NCBI GenBank assembly: GCA_964423545.1
Contig: CAYRFV010000097.1
Span: 1 to 17,825 of the forward strand
DNA from: JALOOE01 sp964423545
GTDB taxonomy: Bacteria > Chloroflexota > Anaerolineae > CG2-30-64-16
Length of the DNA: 17,825 bases
Direction: 5' to 3'
A model generated the notes under the pieces. It searched no databases. It saw only the letters and a list, made by a program, of their open reading frames with translations, and was not told the DNA's origin. This document shows positions 14,664 to 17,825 of the stretch, in pieces. Position numbers and translations under genes: made by a program. Position 1 is the stretch's first letter. Every line of letters begins with the position of its first letter.

Positions 14664-15653
14664 ATGGCGCAAGCGATACCGTCGCAGCAGTTCACGCCGG
14701 CCGACGAACTGCGTAAGCTGCTGTCGGCAGCCGAAGATCAACTCCCGCATCTGAAGGGCAGCGGTGCGCACAGCATCGACTTCCTGCTGGGTCTGGACCG
14801 CATCGCGGCTCTGTGGCCGCAAGTCGAGGCATTGGGTGCGGACTTGCGGCCTGAGGCGGGCCGATGGGAGACCGTCGAAGCTTCAGTTCACAGAAACGGC
14901 CCCATCATCGTGCGCGAGAGTGGGGCGGCAGGCGGCCTGGCGGCTGCGCGCGCGCGTCACCACCCCGACGGCCAGGCCCCCTGGTGGTGGCATCTCGACA
15001 GCGAGGTCCGGCAGAATCGCCTCCGAAGCCTTCGGAGGGCGCTCATCACCGTGGCTGTTGTGGGGATCGTCGGGGCGGCGGCGCTCTTTGTCATCAACAA
15101 AGTCCTGCCCACGGATCCGAACTACCAGGCGGCGCTGTCGAAGCAGATGGCCGGGCAGCGCCTGATCGAGGAGCGTGGCGACTATGCCGGCGCGATCCGC
15201 GCCTTCGAGGAGGCGATCGCGCTGACCCCGGCCGATCCCGAGCTTTGGCTGTGGCTGGGAGCGGCTCAGAAAAAAATGGGTGACGCCGCAGCCGCTGAAC
15301 AGAGCTTCACGCGCGCTCGCAGTCTGGCGGGCCAGGATCTCGAGCTTTTCATCCAGCGTGGCATGATCTACTCCGGGATCGGCCTGCAAGACGAAGCGCG
15401 CACTGACCTCGAAGCGGCGCTCAAGATCGACCCGGAGGAGCCGCGGGCATGGCTGTATCTCGCGAACGTCAACGAGCTTCAGGGGAGGCTGGGGGAAGCT
15501 GTGAAGTCATTGGAGCGCGCTTCGGAGCTGAGTGAGAAGCGCGAGCAACCCCAGTTGACCGCAATCGCGCGCTACCGCCTGGCGATCTTGTACCAACAGA
15601 TGCAGGGCCAGCTGCTCCAGCCTTCCACGCCGACTCCTACACCCTTGCCATGA
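14664..15653 (+). CDS. Membrane-anchored TPR-repeat protein
   Basis: The 329-residue protein has a cytoplasmic-like N-terminal region (1-124). A single membrane helix follows at about 125-146 (ALITVAVVGIVGAAALFVI). An extracytoplasmic or opposite-side part has about four tetratricopeptide repeats (approximately 160-192, 193-225, 228-259 and 260-292; for example DYAGAIRAFEEAIALTPADP). It ends in a short proline/threonine tail (PSTPTPTPLP). TPRs bind partner proteins, so it is likely a scaffold. It begins four bases after the MBL-fold gene, which makes that protein a candidate partner. I do not recognise the N-terminal domain. Just after the stop lies a 30-base perfect palindrome. Confidence 0.82.
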   Translation: MAQAIPSQQFTPADELRKLLSAAEDQLPHLKGSGAHSIDFLLGLDRIAALWPQVEALGADLRPEAGRWETVEASVHRNGPIIVRESGAAGGLAAARARHHPDGQAPWWWHLDSEVRQNRLRSLRRALITVAVVGIVGAAALFVINKVLPTDPNYQAALSKQMAGQRLIEERGDYAGAIRAFEEAIALTPADPELWLWLGAAQKKMGDAAAAEQSFTRARSLAGQDLELFIQRGMIYSGIGLQDEARTDLEAALKIDPEEPRAWLYLANVNELQGRLGEAVKSLERASELSEKREQPQLTAIARYRLAILYQQMQGQLLQPSTPTPTPLP

Positions 15654-15654
15654 T

Positions 15655-15684
15655 CGTAGCGCAGGCGGCGCCGCCTGCGCTACG
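15655..15684. repeat. Perfect 30-base palindrome between convergent genes
   Basis: CGTAGCGCAGGCGGC (15655-15669) and its exact reverse complement (15670-15684) lie between the ends of the TPR gene (+) and the metalloenzyme gene (-). They overlap the last codons of the latter. It probably acts as a two-way transcript end, although neither side has a T run. Confidence 0.8.
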
Positions 15685-16606
15685 GACGGCGCGGCGCCAG
15701 CGCGTTGACGATCGCGGGCGCCACGTGCGTTAGGTCGCGCCATTCGGAGACGAACGACCGCCGCAATTCGGGCGCGCCAATGACCAGCGCGGGCGCCGGA
15801 TGGGTCGTATGTCCGCGGGTGCTCAGGTCCTCCAGATTCCCATGGTCAGACGTGATGAGAATGAGCCCCGCCTCGTCATCCCAGGCGTCGACCAGGCCCC
15901 CGAGCACCGCATCCAGCGTCTCCAACAGCGTTCTCGCCGCTGCGAGGTCCTGTCCGTGCCCGGCGTAGTCACTGGGCCAGTACTCGAAGAAGGCAAGATC
16001 ATACTGGCTGGCGAGATGCGCCATGCGTTGGCCGGCCTGCCGCGGCGCCAGGAGCGGCGCATCCGGCAGGTTCAGTCGCTCGCGCCAACCTGCGCCAGTG
16101 AAATCGGCGGAGAGGGCCGTTCCTGCGAAGAGATCAGCGGCGGTTTTCAGCCGGAGCCCGGCGCTGACCACCGCCAGGGGAATCGCCGAGTAGAGGCGAC
16201 GCCCCGAGTGAATGGCGTCGAAGTAGCCCTGCGGATACGCGTTGAGCAGGGCCGCGCGGCGGCCGGCCTGACTCAGTGAGCGGAACAGATTGCCGTTGCG
16301 CAAGTACTCGGCAATGGCGGGGTTAGGCTTCGGCCCATAGTGGCACCCGATCTCGCGCGGCACGTTCCTCCCGGTGAGCAGCACCGCCTGACCTGTCGCC
16401 GACTGCGGCAAACCGCTTACGCCCAGGCAAGCATCGAGCGCGACCAGTGTGGCGCGCGCCGTCTCCACTGGCGCTGACTGGGCGATCAGCTTCCGTCCGC
16501 CGAGCAGCGCCTCGAGGTTCGGCATCGCGGTGCAGGCCAGGGGATTGATGTCGGGATCGTCTTTGCCGAGACCGACGCCATCGAGGAACAGGAAAAGCAA
16601 TCGCAT
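15680..16606 (-). CDS. Alkaline-phosphatase-superfamily metalloenzyme, function unknown
   Basis: The 308-residue protein is related to phosphopentomutase and cofactor-independent phosphoglycerate mutase. Metal and active-site blocks occur in superfamily order: FLDGVGLG with Asp9, LPQSATGQAVLLTG (67-80) carrying the candidate Ser69/Thr71 nucleophile, DYAGHGQD (213-220, Asp213/His217), SDHGNLED (253-260, Asp254/His255) and HTTHP with His269. I place the start at ATG 16606 because the motif-bearing strand MRLLFLFLDG begins there and GAGAGATGAG precedes it. An upstream in-frame start at 16663 would add 19 uncharacteristic residues. It is much shorter than the true mutases and lacks their cap signature, so a phosphatase, phosphodiesterase or mutase of unknown substrate is likely. 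It lies downstream of the broken patatin gene on the same strand. Confidence 0.85.
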   Translation of the reverse strand: MRLLFLFLDGVGLGKDDPDINPLACTAMPNLEALLGGRKLIAQSAPVETARATLVALDACLGVSGLPQSATGQAVLLTGRNVPREIGCHYGPKPNPAIAEYLRNGNLFRSLSQAGRRAALLNAYPQGYFDAIHSGRRLYSAIPLAVVSAGLRLKTAADLFAGTALSADFTGAGWRERLNLPDAPLLAPRQAGQRMAHLASQYDLAFFEYWPSDYAGHGQDLAAARTLLETLDAVLGGLVDAWDDEAGLILITSDHGNLEDLSTRGHTTHPAPALVIGAPELRRSFVSEWRDLTHVAPAIVNALAPRRP

Positions 16607-16659
16607 CTCATCTCTCAGCAGGCAGGACCGGACCGAGGATCGGGAATCCGGCTGCCGCG

Positions 16660-17126
16660 TCAAGTGACCGGCACAGCCGGCGGAGCGCAGGAGGTCGATA
16701 GGCCCGGTTCGACCTCGTCCAGCTCCAGCTCGAGGCGCACGAGCGTCTGCTGAAGCTGGCAGAAAGGCGTGTTGCGCCGGCGCCTTGTGCAGGCGAGGGT
16801 GCGCGCTTCCAGGATGCGCCGGACTACCGCCAGGTCGAAGCCCGAGCTGCGAATCTCCGCCAGTTCGTCGATCACCAGGCGTCTCGTGGGGTGAGATCTG
16901 TCCATCCCCTGGTACATCTCGTCAGGCGCAAGGCCATTGGCGAGGAACGCCGCCACGATTGCGCCGGCGCTGGCGCCGACATAGATGTCGAAGTCGTTGC
17001 CAGTGCGGTCGATCAGCAGGTCATCGATGGCTCGCAGTGCGCCGATCTCGTAGACTGCGCCGGTCAGCCCGCCCCGGCAAGCACGAGCGCCAGCTGACTT
17101 CTGCGTCTTGAGCGCCTCAGACCCAT
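16660..17126 (-). pseudogene. Patatin-like phospholipase, frameshifted and truncated
   Basis: The N-terminal part of a patatin-type lipid acyl hydrolase is clear: GLTGAVYEIGALRAIDDLL, then FDIYVGASAGAIVAAFLANG with the nucleophile motif GASAG. The natural start is ATG 17126 (GGAG ten bases upstream). It reads MGLRRSRRRSQLALVLAG and then breaks. One G missing from the run at 17072-17075 shifts the frame away from the expected GGG-L-T-G oxyanion loop, and restoring it joins both halves. A second fault is the end: the protein stops about 155 residues in, whereas patatins usually exceed 250 and need a later catalytic Asp (DGG/DGA), absent here. The tail ELAEIRSSGFDLAVVRRILEA does not look like patatin. 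I read it as a decayed gene; a sequencing error could explain the missing G but not the truncation. Confidence 0.7.
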
Positions 17127-17185
17127 TTCTATTCATCTCCGGTCTGTGCGTACAGCGCAGACCGTCGTTCAGTGAGGTTTGCTAC

Positions 17186-17214
17186 ATTGTAATGCTGCTG
17201 CGGTCCGTCGTCAA
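17186..17214 (-). promoter_or_regulatory. Promoter upstream of the patatin pseudogene
   Basis: On the minus strand TTGACG (17214-17209), a 17-base spacer and TACAAT (17191-17186). The start near 17178 gives a leader of about 50 bases. It may still drive the metalloenzyme gene downstream. No TG extended element is present. Confidence 0.6.
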
Positions 17215-17224
17215 AGATCATTAT

Positions 17225-17263
17225 GGCACTGCCATCAGGCACTGCCCGATGGCGCTGCCTGGG
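17225..17263 (+). repeat. Three degenerate 13-base tandem units
   Basis: GGCACTGCCATCA, GGCACTGCCCGAT and GGCGCTGCCTGGG follow one another without gaps. Parts are also inverted repeats (GCCATC at 17231-17236 with GATGGC at 17248-17253). They lie just upstream of the -35 at 17209-17214 in the minus direction and could be an operator or chance. The rest of 17127-17361 shows no gene. Confidence 0.4.
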
Positions 17264-17361
17264 GTGAAAGTGCAAATAAGGCGAAATTGATGACGCTGTG
17301 CGTTATTCGGTGCAGGGCTGCGGACGCGAACGGTAGTCGGCGGGGCGGATGGTTGCAGCTA

Positions 17362-17825
17362 TCAGCCGTCTCCCCGTGAGGGCCGAAGGCGCGGCAGGCC
17401 GATGAGCAGCGTCCCCGGCCCCGCGAGCAGCAGCCACATTGCGGTTTGCAGGTTTGCCTGTTGGGCGATCAGACCCAGCGCGAGTGGGATCAGCCCGGCA
17501 ACCAGCCCGGAGAGGTTCTTGACGGCCAGCGCGGCGCCGCTCCGCCCCGGCATGGCCGAATACAGGCCTGCCTGGAGAATGGCATACCACCCCGCGTTCG
17601 AGAAGCCGAGCGCGGCCAGCAGGAGCAGCTTGCCCACCATGTCCGGTATCAAAAGAAACGCCGGGAAGATCACCAGCACCGCTGCGGCGCTCGCTCGGAG
17701 ATAGCGAACACCCGGCACACGTTCCAGCAGTGGGATCAGCAGCAGGTCGCCGACCAGGCCGACGCCGGTCCACACCGCCACCGCAAGGGCCGCCTGAGCC
17801 TCAGACGCCCCGGTCACATCGACGA
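17362..17825 (-). CDS. MFS transporter, C-terminal part (runs off window edge)
   Basis: About 154 residues are visible, with the frame open to the right edge. The segment has five or so membrane helices in the style of the C-terminal half of a major facilitator transporter. These include AVWTGVGLVGDLLLIPLLE, LLLAALGFSNAGWYAILQAG, LAVKNLSGLVAGLIPLALG and TAMWLLLAGPGTLLIGLPRL. The loop RVPGVRYLR between helices matches the conserved basic loop position. An internal GTG at 17817 could be mistaken for a start, but the frame continues upstream without a stop, so this is the gene's tail. The protein ends in RLRPSRGDG. The substrate is unknown, and no terminator is clear after the stop. Confidence 0.75.
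   Translation of the reverse strand, partial: VDVTGASEAQAALAVAVWTGVGLVGDLLLIPLLERVPGVRYLRASAAAVLVIFPAFLLIPDMVGKLLLLAALGFSNAGWYAILQAGLYSAMPGRSGAALAVKNLSGLVAGLIPLALGLIAQQANLQTAMWLLLAGPGTLLIGLPRLRPSRGDG

Noticed and set aside
17108..17379. Short plus-strand frames between the patatin and MFS genes
   Set aside because: No ribosome-binding sites, no domains, and overlap with a minus-strand promoter and the start of the pseudogene.
1..17825. CRISPR arrays, tRNA or rRNA genes, insertion sequences, phage attachment sites
   Set aside because: I looked for regularly spaced repeats, cloverleaf ends (including CCA and T-loop sequences), transposase motifs and terminal inverted repeats, and found none.

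Overview
The window is a GC-rich bacterial chromosome segment. The most likely source is a Chloroflexota bacterium, Anaerolineae-like in the broad sense. This is inferred from the gene families, from an FMN-riboswitch-controlled RibXY-type ABC transporter of the kind predicted in Chloroflexus, and from the general protein style. No rRNA or other decisive marker is present. The gene content is mostly housekeeping or ordinary accessory, with two places that look like gene decay.

Layout. 1-344 (minus): start of a secreted protein of unknown function. 645-1289 (plus): LysM/L,D-transpeptidase, with a near-consensus promoter and a clear terminator. 1341-2303 (minus): NAD-dependent sugar epimerase. 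2463-4232 (plus): aspartyl-tRNA synthetase with residues typical of the non-discriminating (Asp/Asn) type. 4302-4506: a good candidate 6S RNA, followed by two strong hairpins. 4612-6477: a PhoB/PhoR-like response regulator and histidine kinase. 6478-6865: no intact gene, but what looks like the collapsed remains of a pst-phoU cluster (the phoU 3' end is clear, a pstS 5' end is tentative). 6866-7894: CPBP-family membrane protease. 7891-8157: promoter, FMN riboswitch (RFN element) and terminator. These control a three-gene ABC importer (8169-10776: permease, lipoprotein binding protein, ATPase) that most likely takes up riboflavin. 10977-13699: glycogen synthase followed by an AlaX-type tRNA-editing hydrolase. 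13763-15653: an atypical metallo-beta-lactamase-fold protein and a membrane-anchored TPR protein. 15680-16606 (minus): an alkaline-phosphatase-superfamily metalloenzyme. 16660-17126 (minus): a frameshifted, truncated patatin. 17362-end (minus): the C-terminal part of an MFS transporter.

How parts work together. The riboswitch shuts off flavin import when FMN is plentiful, with an intrinsic terminator as the likely off-switch. The two-component pair sits where phosphate regulators usually sit next to pstSCAB-phoU, but the transporter appears to have been deleted here. Most promoters I can recognise share an extended -10 element (TGC or TGG directly before the -10), which suggests how the main sigma factor reads promoters in this lineage. 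I did not find a wholly new defence or metabolic system. The most noteworthy items are the pst-phoU scar, the flavin riboswitch operon with its own ATPase, the 6S RNA placed directly before the two-component system, and the metal-site-degenerate MBL protein.
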